The notes beneath the pieces were generated by a model, which was not told the origin of the DNA, did not search any database, and saw only the letters and a list, made by a program, of their open reading frames with translations. From positions 34,820,950 through 34,884,949 of the forward strand of contig OX439047.1 in the NCBI GenBank assembly GCA_949317995.1: a stretch of DNA of 64,000 nt. Reading direction: 5' to 3'. The position numbers were made by a program, and so were the translations under genes. Below, piece by piece: positions 33,778 to 44,680 of the stretch (its first letter is position 1; each line of letters starts with the position of its first letter). The DNA comes from Acholoe squamosa (taxonomy: Eukaryota; Annelida; Polychaeta; Phyllodocida; Polynoidae).

Positions 33778-33789
33778 GTGTCAAAAAAT

Positions 33790-34741
33790 ATGAACCAACA
33801 AACTGAAAACAAAGAAAATATTTTAAAAGAAATTTATTTCAATCCATCTGATCCTGCCTCTTTCAGTTCTGCTAATAAATTATATGAAAGTGCAAAGAAG
33901 AAAAATAAAAATATAACTCATATGGATGTATCAGCTTTTCTTCATAACACTAGAACCTATACCTCTCACAAAAAAATAAAACATAGATTTTCACGAAGAA
34001 AAACTATAGTAAAAGGTATAAATGATCAATGGCAAATAGATTTAATTAGTATATTTTATTTGAAAGATGAAAATGACGATATTAAATATTTGCTTGCATG
34101 TATAGATTGTTTTTCTCGTTATGCTTATATTTTTCCTTTAAAAAACAAAACAGCTTCCGTCACTTTAGATGGCTTTAGAAATATATTAATAAAAAGCAAA
34201 GTTAATTTGATGACGGAAGTGAATTTAAAGGTATATTCAGGAAATATTTAAAAGAAAATAACATAAAATTTTTCAGTACATCACAAGACACTAAAAGCGC
34301 GATGGTAGAAAGATTCAATCGTACTATACAAGATAAAATATATAAATATCTTACTTTCAAAAAGACTTTGAGATATATAGATGTACTGCAAAATTTAGTA
34401 TATAGTTATAATCACAGTAAGCATAGAACCTTAGGTATAAGTCCTTCAGAAGTAACTGAAGCAAACGGAAAAAAATATGGATTAAACAATATGGGAAATA
34501 TTTATTCACCAAAAAACATCATTTACCCTTTAGAGTTGGAGATAAAGTTAGAATTACTAAATATAAAACTACTTTCAGAAGAGGATATTCTTCTCATTGG
34601 AAAAAAGAAATTTTTCAAGTAGCTTATGTTCTTAGAACTTGGCCTGCAACATACGTATTAATTGATAGAAACAATGAAATATTAAGTGGTAATTTTTATA
34701 AAGAAGAATTAGTTAAAATTGAAGGAATTGAAGAAAAAAAA
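33790..34741 (+). pseudogene. INT: Polinton retroviral-type integrase, two frameshifts
   Basis: The rve catalytic core is clear: the first Asp in NDQWQIDLISI, the second in DDGSEF (after a one-base frameshift near 34205), and the Glu in KSAMVERFNRT. A second frameshift near 34535 leads into the C-terminal VGDKVRITKYK-type segment (SH3-like region). The frame then runs without a stop codon into the ATPase start codon at 34742, so any stop between the two genes has been lost or the annotated boundary is a mutation. The N-terminal segment is helical and lacks an obvious HHCC finger. It would integrate the element with a 6-bp duplication. Confidence 0.9.
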
Positions 34742-35419
34742 ATGGAGCACATAGAATTTCCTGCTTTCAATGCATGTATAAGAACACCTTTTTCTATGAT
34801 CATAGCAGGTCCTAGTAACAGTGGTAAAACTACTTTTGTTCATAATTTAATAGAAAACAGTGATCGCATATTAGATAAAAACATAGATTATTTTATTTGG
34901 TGTTATGGTCAAACACCTCCTATAAAACCTTCTATCATGCAAGATAAAGATGTTGTTTTCATCAATGGTATTCCTTCTTCTTATGATAAATACATAAAAC
35001 CGAACCTTAATGGACTTGTAATATTAGATGACTAAATGAAAGAAAGTAGTAATAATGCAGAAATAGGAAGATTATTTACTCAAACTTGTCATCATGAAGG
35101 TTTAAATGTCATATATATATCTCAAAATTTCTTTTCTGAAGGGAAAGAAAGACAAACTGTAAACAGAAATGCTACTTACCTTGTTATATTTAATTCTCCT
35201 TTAGATCAAACAGTGCCTCAAATATTAGGAAGAAAATTATTACCAAAAAATTATAAAACCTTTGTCAATATTTTTAATGAAGCAACTAGGAAACCACATT
35301 CTTATCTCTTCATAGATGGGCATAAAAAAACTCCACAAGAATACAGATTAAGAGGAAATATTTTTGATGTAGGTCAAGATGTTTATATTCGAATAAAACT
35401 TGAAAAAATGTACGTGTGA
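34742..35419 (+). pseudogene. ATP: Polinton FtsK/HerA-type genome-packaging ATPase, one in-frame stop
   Basis: About 225 codons. Walker A is AGPSNSGKTTF and Walker B is GLVILDD. A TAA at 35033-35035 immediately follows Walker B. The frame resumes at ATGAAAGAAAGT and reads through HHEGLNVIYISQNFF (sensor region) and VNRNATYLVIF to the TGA at 35417. The single stop is the only break I see, so this is one of the least damaged Polinton genes. A32-like ATPases pump DNA into capsids, which links the element to the virus-like module of capsid genes at 46.9-49.5 kb. Confidence 0.92.
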
Positions 35420-35481
35420 TAAATGAAATAAAGAATGATATAAAAGACAAAGAAATAGTTTTCTTTATTACATATTAAAAA

Positions 35482-35671
35482 ATGCCTAAGAAAAGGAAAT
35501 CTTCATTGTAAAAAAAAAGACCTATATTGAAAAGGAAGGGGAAAAAAAGAATTTGAAAGAAAAAGACGAAAAGAAGCAAAAGACCTAAATTATCTAGGCA
35601 ATTAGCTTTCCTCACTGTCTTAAGTAACACTAAAAATAAAAAAAGAAGAAATCTTCTGATAGAATATGCAG
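35482..35671 (+). pseudogene. Small basic Polinton protein, 5' part (finishes at 44597-44661)
   Basis: Starts MPKKRKSS, extremely Lys/Arg-rich, with stops at about 35509 and 35551, then KKRRNLLIEYA. At 35671 the Harbinger element interrupts it. The remaining codons lie at 44597-44661 and end in TAA. Joining across one copy of the CAG duplication keeps the frame. Total about 84 codons. The basic N-terminus suggests a DNA-condensing core protein, by analogy with small adenovirus core peptides. This is inference. Confidence 0.6.
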
Positions 35672-35730
35672 GAGGCCATTTCACCGCGTTTATTATAAAG
35701 CTATTAAACATGGACCTCTAACATGGACCC
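35672..35730 (+). repeat. Left terminal region of the Harbinger element
   Basis: GAGGCCATTTCACCGCGTTT then ATTATAAAGCTATTAAACAT, then GGACC words. The first ~21 bp form the terminal inverted repeat with 44573-44593. The 59-bp block is repeated at 40416-40474 inside the element. Confidence 0.88.
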
Positions 35731-35736
35731 AACCAT

Positions 35737-36018
35737 GAGGCCATTTCACCGCATTTATTACAATAAATACGGACGTCCGTATATTAAATACGGACGTCCG
35801 TGTTTCAAGTTTATGTCAATATTTGAATACCTACTGCCCCTACCCCCCTCCGCATTTGAAATATGAAGCATATTTCAAATGCGGAGGGGGGTAGGGGCAG
35901 TAGGTGTTCAGATATGGGCATAAATGTGAAACACGGACGTCCGTATTTAATATACGGACGTCCGTATTTAATATACAGACGTCCGTATTTATTGTAATAA
36001 ATGCGGTGAAATGGCCTC
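35737..36018. mobile_element. 282-bp palindromic MITE of the same Harbinger family
   Basis: Begins GAGGCCATTTCACCGCATTT and ends with the complement. CAT is duplicated at 35734-35736 and 36019-36021. Almost the whole length is one large inverted repeat centred near 35865. The self-complementary motif ACGGACGTCCGT occurs twice in the left arm and three times in the right arm (one with a single change). It is inserted in the left subterminal region of its probable autonomous relative. Confidence 0.88.
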
Positions 36019-36247
36019 CATGGACTGTAATTTTTTTTTTCTTCAAAACGTTTCTTTTGTCATTCCGTTATGCCCTCCGGGTTTTCATAATAAACGCGGA
36101 CCCTTTCTAATAAACGCGGATCCTTTATTTTAAACACGGACCTGGGAACACGGACGTCCGTGTTCTACCCTCCGCGTTAATTTAATTTTTTTTAAATTTA
36201 GCGGCAAATCCGTGTTTTACTTTCGGGGATCCCCGGGCTTTCCCCTG

Positions 36248-36255
36248 TGACGTCA
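36248..36255 (+). promoter_or_regulatory. CRE-like site upstream of the Myb-like gene
   Basis: A perfect palindromic TGACGTCA lies about 85 bp upstream of the ATG at 36338. ACCTTCCGG (ETS-like) follows at about 36283. No TATA box is evident. Promoter function is inferred from position. Confidence 0.4.
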
Positions 36256-36337
36256 TGAATTATGGGATATCTATGGCCGCCGTCACCTTCCGGAATGCGG
36301 ATTTCTTTGTCGACGAGGGAGTGAAAAAGGTCCAAAA

Positions 36338-39300
36338 ATGCCTAAAGCGATGGATAAGGTAAGCTTAACCATGAAAAGATGTTTCTGTCGTACGAAGTAG
36401 GTCACGTGGCATAAAAATTAGGATGTAATTCGAAGTTTGATAGTCTTTTTCGACGAAAAAGCAAGGTGTTTAGGTCAGTGTCAGTTGAGTGATTTCATTC
36501 TCGTTGTCAAATGTACAAGTTAACAGAGTCGATGAAACTTCCCCTCTTAACTGTGTCACTTACGTTATTGTTCTTTCATATCCTCTTACCCAGAAAGCCC
36601 GTGAAGGGGAAGAATATGACGAAAACGAGGGCTACTATGAAGAAGACTTGGAGTATGAGGAATATGTTCCGGAGGAGGAGGAATACGATGAATCATTGAA
36701 ACCTTCTGATTTTCCGGGTGCTGGCGGCGGCACCCAAGACATTAACTATATGGTGTACTTATATAGAAATTCTCTAGAAAAGAGGTTACATGATGAAGAA
36801 CTATCAAAAAAAAGACAGCGTGGCAAGCCCCCAAGCAGGGAACATCCTATGCATTATGGCATACCCATTAGGAGGTCTGCCTTTCCACCTCCTCCTGAAG
36901 ATGACCTTTCAAGAGATCCTTCTTACCTTCCTGACGAAGAATTCACTGCTCCATTTAGCCCAAGGGGTCGAGGCAGGGGGGAAAGAGGAAGCCGTGGATC
37001 AGGTGCCAGCAGGCCTAGGGGGAGGCCCCGAGGATCTGGTATTGGTGGAAGGGGTGCCTCTCGAGGTACCTCCCGTGGAGCCCGTGGAGCCCGTGGAGCC
37101 CGGGGAGCCCGGGGAGCCCGGGGAGCCCGTGGAGCCCGGGGTTCTGTCCGAGGACGTGGGGGTAACACATCTAGAAACACATCCATTTCATCCTCTTCTG
37201 ACGTGCAGTTGAAACATTGGAATAAGGCTGAACTGAAGGCACTTATATATGGTGCCAACCACCTTAAGCCTGTACTGAAAGGCAAATTTAAGTCAAGCAG
37301 CGACGGTACTGTCATGAAGAAATTAGGGTGGGAGGAGTTGTCAGGTAAGTCTTTATGTTTATTTTAACTGTATTCTGCATGTCAACTCATTGTCTCGAAA
37401 CAAGGATTTCCTTCCTAAAATTTATATATGCTTTATTCAAAAATAAGAGCTGTACTGTCTTTAAAATATTAAAGGAAAACATTATATGATCATGAATAAC
37501 CCCAAATTTTGAAACGTTGAGATGATATCAAAATACTTCTACTATAACAAAAATAACTTTACTCCACGTCTCTTGTCCTTGTTGTCCCTGTTATTTAATA
37601 ATTATATAATATAATAAAATGAAGATAAATAAAACTTTTCTCATCTTTCACAGAATATGTGGAGTCAATGGGTAAGAGAGAATGGTCGTCTAAGCAGTGT
37701 AAGGACAAGTTATTATACTTCGGACAAGACGCAAAGAAAAAGGTAGGTTACATAGCTAGCTTTCGATTTTTCCACAAATTGCTCATAGTGGTAAAAGAAT
37801 GCAGAAGTAGGTCAACATATACGGGCTCCCATGTTATTTGTATTTAAAGTGGTGAAATACCATATCCCCTACCTTCTTGTGGTCCATTCTTTTATTTTTT
37901 GTGTCCGACTTGGATTTTTTTTCCCTTTTTTCATTATGTTAAGTGTAATAAAGACTTGTGTTTAAACTTTTCCAGAGGCAATATATAGACAGCAAATACA
38001 GGTCAGGGAGTGGCCAGAGGAAGCCAGAGGATTATCTCACAGATCTAGAGCAAGGTATACTGGATTGGTGTGGAGAGGACGTCGTCTTGGGTGAGTTTTT
38101 AAAAAAAAATGGTGATATTGTATAATTTCCTTTTTTAATGGCCGACTGCTTTCAAAACCACATGCAGAGTTCAATGAAGTTCAATTTTCTTCATACAATG
38201 GCAGTTCTTTTTATTTCATCTCACAGCTCCTTTCAGCTAATATATATCTCTGTATCCCTCCTTTCAATAAAATAATCAGAATCATTTTTTGGTATTAATA
38301 TATATTGCAGGAATACCTGGCATGCAGCCCCCTAACCTCAAGGGAGGAGGCAGGACAGAGGAACCATGGTCGTGCTATAACCCTGACAGACCAGAGCGGG
38401 AGAATTATGCTGCTTTGGAAATGCCCAGCGATGCCATGAAAGCAGTTGTAGACGGGAATTTACTTGCGGTCGATGAAGACGGAGGTAAGCGAACTGTCCC
38501 CTATGTCTCAAATAAATTTTTACATTATTTAATCAAGAGGAATTTCCATATTAAACCCAAAGGAAAAAGGAGAATGCCTAGAGAAATAAAGCGTAAAATA
38601 ATCTGGTGCAATGTTAGTTTTGGACTATGCCAATATATATATCACATGAATGTTTTCTTCACTTTGTCTTTCTTCATAGGACAAGAATATCAACAATAAA
38701 TATTTTTTTTATTTTTTCAGATCCTATGATGAATGAGGCCGAGTACAATGAGCTGCCTGACCAGGCCGACGTCGAGGAAGAGCACGATCCCACCAACGCA
38801 GTAGACCACTACATGCATCAGCAGGAGGAGGAGGAGGAGGGGGGGGGGGAAAGAACCAGAGAGTCTTCCTGTCAAGGCCAACGAATCTCTTCCAGATGAC
38901 AATGATCTCCGTAGTCCACCTCATAAAAGTGTAACCAAGGTGACCATGTTAAAATTTAACAAACGTGAAAATGATAAAAAGTTGGGAATAGCCCATAAAA
39001 AGAAGGAGAACAAGGAGGACGAGGCTTTGTCTCCTTGCGCCAGAGAGAGGGCCGAGAGGAAGAAGTTGCTTTTAGAGGCAGCAAGAAAGGTGGTAGAAAG
39101 GAAAAAAAAAACCCGCAAAAAAACCTTTTCCTCAGCCTCAGCCTCCTGTTATAGAGAAGGCTACCACCTCTTTGAAAAGAAAGAAAGTTGTAACGGCGAA
39201 ACCTGTGGTCAAAGAGAAGGTCCCTGAGCATGAACTTCCTGATACTTTACCTGACATTAAAGCTGGCCCATCTAAACATATCACAGAGGACGTTCTGGAC

Positions 39301-41759
39301 ACTGAACCTGCCACCAAGCGAAAGAGAACCCGAGCTCCATCTTTTTCAAGTATTATAGACGACATTAACATTTCAGGAGTAGAGGAGAACGATGAATCTT
39401 CTGTTTTTATTACCAGTACACCTGCTTCTGTATTAAATAAAAAGGTGCAGGAGACAGCAGCTAACAGTAAGCGGACAGTTGAAAAGAATACCTCCCTTCA
39501 TTCAGATCGTGATAGTTCTCACAGTAAAAGGAGGAAACTGTTTGATGGACTAGGTGACGGGTGGAAGGCAGAAATGAAAGCTGCTACTCGGTCTTTGCTG
39601 GAGCAGAACACAGAAATAATATTGGAGCAAAATAAAAAAGTATGTGACTCTCTTCAAAAACATCAAGACGAACTTGCTCAAAATACTCAGGAGATCGCGT
39701 CTATAATGGTCAAGGCTCTGAAAGGGGTGACCTAAGGGTTGACAAAGTCTTTAAGTGAACATTTAAATGAAACACAACAGTGCCTAATGTCTCAGAGGGA
39801 CACAATGCTTGAGCTACAAAGGAAAGCATTAGACCTACGTAAGGAAGAAGCTGAGGAAGATAGTGTAGCGCTTGCAAACGTCCACACAGAATTGACAAAC
39901 CAGATAGTGGGGAAACAAGTGCAGACAGTAAAAGCGCTAGATAAGTTGAGTGACATAATGACCGAGAACAGTCAAAAATTGACAGATGCCCAAACTAAGA
40001 TGAATGTGGGTTTCATAGGGATGCAGGATTGTGTCTTATCTTTGTCCAAGTCATTTAATGCTATGACTATCAATGCTGACCATCTACAAAAGCGGTGTGA
40101 CACTGGTCTCCAAACTGCAGCCACTGCTGACAACATTCTCCAAAAAATAGTTGAAACAATGGAAAAGCTGAATGAGGCCGTGACACACTCTGTCGACCTA
40201 TACATATCAAATCGTGAGTAAATATGGAAATATTTTCTTTTCTTTTCTTTTTAAAAGATATCACCAATTTAATATGAAGGTGTACATTGGTCATCAGGCT
40301 TCCAATAACATTTATTTTACCTGTATATCCTTAGCTCACAGTTAATAAAAACGGACCTCTGTGTTCTGTCAATTATCTGTCTATGAAAGTGCTGTACTTA
40401 AAAACCTAAGTCCAGGAGGCCATTTCACCGCGTTTATTATAAAGCTATTAAACACGGACCTCGAACATGGACCCTAGAGGAGGAAAACACACTAAAAGGA
40501 AATGGTATGTTTCGTGCAGCTGATAATATTAATTATTTCAATGTTTATTTAAATATATTCAAATAGGTAGAAACCTTGTCTTTGTAGGCATGCAGACTGC
40601 ACCGCCTGTCCAAGAAGTTAACCATGATCAACGACAAGCCGGAACACCTGAACCACACCCGCCATCAGAGACAGCTGAACCAGACACTCCTGAACCTACC
40701 CTACATGCACCAGATCAACGAGACACGGACGATAAAAAAGCGACAGAGGACAGGTACAAGCCTGCAGTCTTGACCCTCCATCCTTCTAACGTGGCCGCTT
40801 TCCTCACTCACCCAGAAACTCACGGAGGTACATAATTTCAGGATTTTTTGTTTTTGTTTTTAACTTTGGACAGAATATGTATGTCACTAAAAACCTATCT
40901 GTGTTATTCCTTGGTACATAATGAACCAAAATTTGACACGATTCTTCATAAAAAAAATCTTTATATCTTATTGTCATCTTTCTTTTGTAGATATTGGTTC
41001 CACATACCACACCACAGAGCAGCCGTTCAATGACGTTGGAGGGGGCAATTCTTTGCTTATCCCGGGATCTGGTAAATATAAAAAGCTCTCATAAAAAATA
41101 AACTGCTTTCATGGAAAATTTATTTCATATAATTCCTTTGGCATACTATCTGTTGAGTGAGACTATTTTGACATTATAACGGATTTAATATGTCAGAAAA
41201 GGAACCCATGTCTGCTGCTGGTTTAATTAAACATTAAAAAGTTGGACGTATCGACTCCAGCGGGTAAAATAGAAGAAAGCAAGTTAACTTAGTAAACTTT
41301 TTTTGGTTTTTAACAGCTATTTGTCGAGAGGCCAGTGAAAGTAACGATGGAACAGGTTTGCCTTCATACTTGGTCAGACACAAAGACGAATTCACCATAG
41401 TCCAGAACACAGGGGAGGTACCTGATGGACCCATACCTGGCACAGGTCATAACCAATTATCACAGGCAAATACAGAAGGATTAGGTTATCAGGGGGTGGC
41501 GGAGAACTGTGCCCTAGGAGAAGTAGTAGTTGACAGTGTGGCAGCACAAGAGACTGAGGCGCCACGAGAGACTCAGGCACCACAAGAGAATGAGGAAGCA
41601 CAACATACAGAGCCAGAACAAGACGAGGACGACGCTAAGTGTACAGGAGATGACCATGGTGCAGGGTCTGAGGCAGGCTCCGTGTCTGACAGAGATGACA
41701 TGCCTAAGCGGTCAGAAAGGCTTCGTAAGAAAGTTATCTTCAAGGGCTATATCGTGTAA
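36338..41759 (+). CDS. Harbinger Myb/SANT-like accessory protein, nine exons, about 1,000 residues
   Basis: Exon model from splice signals and continuous frame: 36338-36358, 36594-37344, 37654-37742, 37976-38090, 38311-38484, 38721-40213, 40588-40827, 40991-41071, 41317-41759, all GT-AG. Order: acidic Glu/Tyr-rich N-terminus; Arg-Gly-rich region with a run of about six Arg-Gly-Ala triplets; a SANT/Myb-like trihelix (LKHWNKAELKALIYGANHL, then WSSKQCKDKL, then KYRSGSGQRKP) split over exons 2-4; basic, then Ser-rich linker; a long coiled coil (39560-40200); Pro/Thr-rich and acidic segments; basic end KRSERLRKK. In Harbinger elements such a protein brings the transposase to the nucleus and to the termini. 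Exon 6 has frameshifts at a G run (38848) and an A run (39106) and a TAA at 39733, so this copy is probably defective. The size is far beyond the few hundred residues I know for such proteins. Confidence 0.75.
40416..40474 (+). repeat. Internal duplicate of the Harbinger left end, in intron 6
   Basis: 59 bp matching 35672-35730 with two substitutions, starting exactly at the terminal GAGGCC and preceded by CAG as at the true left end. No matching right terminus follows nearby. It lies between exons 6 and 7 of the accessory gene. Confidence 0.8.
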
Positions 41760-42445
41760 AAGGTGTATAAATGAAAAGGAAACACTTGTTGTTTAAGGTT
41801 CATGTTAAAGACAGGTTCTGCTTTTTATTGTGTTTAACCATAAAATCATTTAAGGTGCTATGTTACAAGCAGAAATTGTAAGTGATCACAGACGATAATA
41901 ACAGTGTAAAAATACATAAAACTTGGGGCATTTATTAGTTGTTATACCTTCTTGTTTGTACACGTTAAGAAGAAGTGGGTATTAATAAGTAGTACCTCTC
42001 AGTTATATGCTGCATCATCCAAAGTACACAGATGTAAGAAGAGTTCTCTCTATGATATCTTTATTTTACTGAGGTACATACATGCACTCTTTTTAATATA
42101 AGGGATACGGCATGTCCACTAATTTTTATTCTGTTTCATGATGACTTTTTCAACAAAGTTTTATCTCATGGTATACTTTTCATCTTAAGCTGTTTCCACG
42201 GTGGGAAAAAGATGGAAATAGGTGTAACATTTCACTTTATTTTAAGACTGGGTTAAGCCCATTCTACAGCCGATGACTTGTCCTTTGTCTGATTATAACA
42301 TGTCGGTTTTAACAAATATTTCTTAATAAAAGTTCATTTTTGTTCAGCTAAATATATTTGATTTAAACTTAAATGTCAGAGAATTATTATTATGTCATAG
42401 GGAATAAAAGAAAACAAAGCTCCAAGTCAATTTCGAGTTGTGTAG
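41760..42445. other. Convergent 3' region between the two Harbinger genes
   Basis: About 690 bp of A/T-rich DNA with no frame of note. AATAAA-type signals are present for both directions (for example CTTAATAAAAGTTC near 42324 on + and TTTATT words read on the minus strand). Presumably shared 3' untranslated DNA. Confidence 0.45.
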
Positions 42446-44184
42446 TTAACGACGGGCATGGGGACCAAACTTGGCTTGGATATATTCCTCCCGCAAATTC
42501 TTGAAAGCCACACGGGGCTTGGGACCAAGATTGTCTGGTTGCACGATCGGTGGGTACTTTCTTTTGAAGCTGTCCTTGGAGGGAAAGTCGCGCAGAAGCT
42601 GTATCTTGGCTATCCGCGCCACATTGTGCAGACACACGCACGACTCAATAATGCATCCAGCTCTACGGGGTTCATGCAGGAGGTATCCTCCACTGGCATC
42701 CAGACACCTGAAGCAAAAGAAAAGAACCAAAAATAAATTAATTTTGTAAGGAGGACATATTTTCTGGTCTTTGCTATTGACATAAATGAGTTTTTAGTGA
42801 TATATAAATAAATTCTTTCCCAAAAATTAATGTGAAAATATGGAAACTTACCGCCATCTCTGTTTGAGGACACCGATGGTCCTTTCCACCTTCGACCTCG
42901 TCTTTTTATGCCACTTATTGTATTTGGCATCCTCATCAGTTACTTCGGGGTTGACTGGGGTGTAGAGGTAGTCAGTGAGAGTGTACCTGGACCAACAAAA
43001 AAAATATTCCATATCTTAAAACAAATAGAACAAAAATTTGAAGGAGAGGGGCATTTAAAAGGGACCTTACTTTGCTTCATGTTTAAAAAAAGGTGGAGAA
43101 AGGTACAATGACACATAGATAAATAGAACTTTTATAACAGAGCAATATTTATTTATTTAGCTATCTTACCCCCCGTCTCCAAGCAGGAAGAATCCAGAGA
43201 AGTCCCCCCTCTCTCCTAGGTATTTCACCTGGCTCCCGTTCATCACATACACGTCGTTACACGACCGGGGTTGCTGGCGTTCACATGGAATATCAGCATA
43301 TCCCAGTCACAGATGATCTGAAAAAATAACCTTAGGCATTAGAATACAGTAAAATAAACATCCAGCTGTCTTGTACCTGAAATGAAAGAAATTAATTAAT
43401 AAAACTGAGCATGGGTGCTTTTTAGTGTAACAGAATAACTCTAGACTCACCATGGTGTTAATGGAGTAGTACCCCTTGTAGCAGTAATACTGATTTTCAT
43501 CAGCCACCACTCCTTTAGGACAGGCTATGGGGATGTGGGTACCGTCTATCAGCCCGAAAACCCCCGGCTTCCTCTTCTCCCTCAAGAACAAGACTGACTT
43601 GTTGTTTTTCTCGATGTCAGAGTCTGGCCAAACGACATAATCTTCCAGCCGGTGGTGAAAATAGTCGCTTATTTCTCCCACAGACCTGCACACCGTAGAT
43701 ATTGAGACCCCATGACAGTCTGCTATGGTGGAGTAGCTTGCACCAGTGGCAAAGTATCTCACAGCAATGCAGAACTGAAAAAAAAGAAAGAGAAAATAAT
43801 AATTAGACATTATTTCATTTTTACATATGTGGAGGTCACAGGGAAATTAAGGAGAAAAATTATAGGACAGGGGGATCTAAGGATGCTTTGAGAGTCTGTT
43901 TTCCATCCGGGGTTTCTGGCATGAGGGTCTCAGATAGAAGGCAGGGGAAGAGAACAGAGATAAACACACAGTGTACTCACTCTGATCCTATGAGGGACAG
44001 CATGTACTCCCCTCAGAACACGCCTTTTAGGTGGAAGATAAGCCACGTAGTTCTTAATAAGTTTTCGTGTGACTCCCTTGGTGAGTCTGTAGCGCTGCAA
44101 GAACTTCTTGTCTGTGTAAAATGACAGGGGATCCCTCCTGCGATAGTATTCCCTCTTGGTGCACAGAATGTAGTACCGACCCAT
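42446..44184 (-). CDS. Harbinger DDE transposase (HARBI1-like), five exons
   Basis: Exons on the minus strand: 44184-43981, 43774-43451, 43317-43170, 42986-42852, 42707-42446, with clean GT-AG junctions and matching phases; about 357 codons. Motifs in order: N-terminal helical region (GRYYILCTKREYYRRRDPLS), a helix-turn-helix-like segment (SYSTIADCHGVSISTVCRSV), the first Asp in FGLIDGTHIPIACP, the second Asp in ICDWDM, and the Glu in RSKVERTIGVLKQRW. This is the DDE_Tnp_4 pattern. One frameshift (a missing base in exon 3, near 43265) is the only break I find, so it was active recently or belongs to a family with active copies. It would cut and insert at 3-bp targets together with the Myb-like partner. 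Confidence 0.88.
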
Positions 44185-44250
44185 GTTTACTTCTGTCTTG
44201 AATATGGCGGGTCACTAGTGAGGGAGAAGGGTCAAGGTCACTAGGTCAAC

Positions 44251-44593
44251 CTGGAAGAAAATAAACGCGGAGGGGTAAAATCAAACACGGACCCTTAAAA
44301 CCATTAAAAGACAGCCAAAAAGGGTCCGTGTTCGAACACCTAGTGGTCCCCTACCCCACCGCATTCATGGTATTAAACGCGGAGTTATGACGGACTTTAA
44401 TAAGGTCCGCGTTCTGAGCAGAAACGGTCAAAAGTCCGTGTTTGCAGGCGGACCTCCGTCTTTGAAAGCGGAGGTCCGCGTTCGGGGGAAAAAAATATTT
44501 TTAAACGCGGTGAAACCTTTTTTTTAAACACGGACTCCGTATATTAAAAACGGATATCCGCATTTAATAAATTAAACGCGGTGAAATGGCCTC
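44251..44593. repeat. Right subterminal region with repeated CGGAC-type motifs
   Basis: Words such as AAACGCGGAG, AACACGGACC, GGTCCGCG and CGGAGGTCCGCG occur roughly every 30-40 bp in both orientations, then the terminal repeat. The left subterminal region (36090-36180) has the same words. These are candidate binding sites for the transposase or Myb-like protein. Confidence 0.6.
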
Positions 44594-44596
44594 CAG

Positions 44597-44661
44597 GAAA
44601 AGAAGACATAGATGCTATATGTCAATGCATTTATAACATATTAAAGGAAACATTAAATTAA
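44597..44661 (+). pseudogene. Small basic Polinton protein, 3' part
   Basis: Completes the frame that starts at 35482: after GCAG|GA the codons read through to TAA at 44659-44661, including DAICQCIYNILKE. Separated from its 5' part only by the Harbinger element. Confidence 0.6.
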
Positions 44662-44680
44662 GTCCTTTTTCTTATGCTAA

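Larger units (their letters stand above)
35672..44593. mobile_element. Harbinger-type DNA transposon, 8.9 kb, near-complete
   Basis: The terminal inverted repeat GAGGCCATTTCACCGCGTTTA at 35672 is matched by its complement ending at 44593. The 3-bp duplication CAG lies at 35669-35671 and 44594-44596. It carries a DDE transposase gene on the minus strand (42446-44184) and a Myb/SANT-like gene on the plus strand (36338-41759), the two-protein arrangement of Harbinger elements. Both subterminal regions are dense in TAAACGCGGA/CGGAC-type words. A MITE of the same family sits near the left end. The target is a short Polinton gene. Confidence 0.9.

Noticed and set aside
35419-35671. Adenain-type protease expected after the Polinton ATPase
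   Set aside because: Only a short basic ORF follows; no His/Cys protease motif was found here or near the capsid genes.
36923-37315. Minus-strand Pro/Arg-rich 130-codon frame
   Set aside because: Shadow of the Arg-Gly-Ala repeat in exon 2 of the Myb-like gene.
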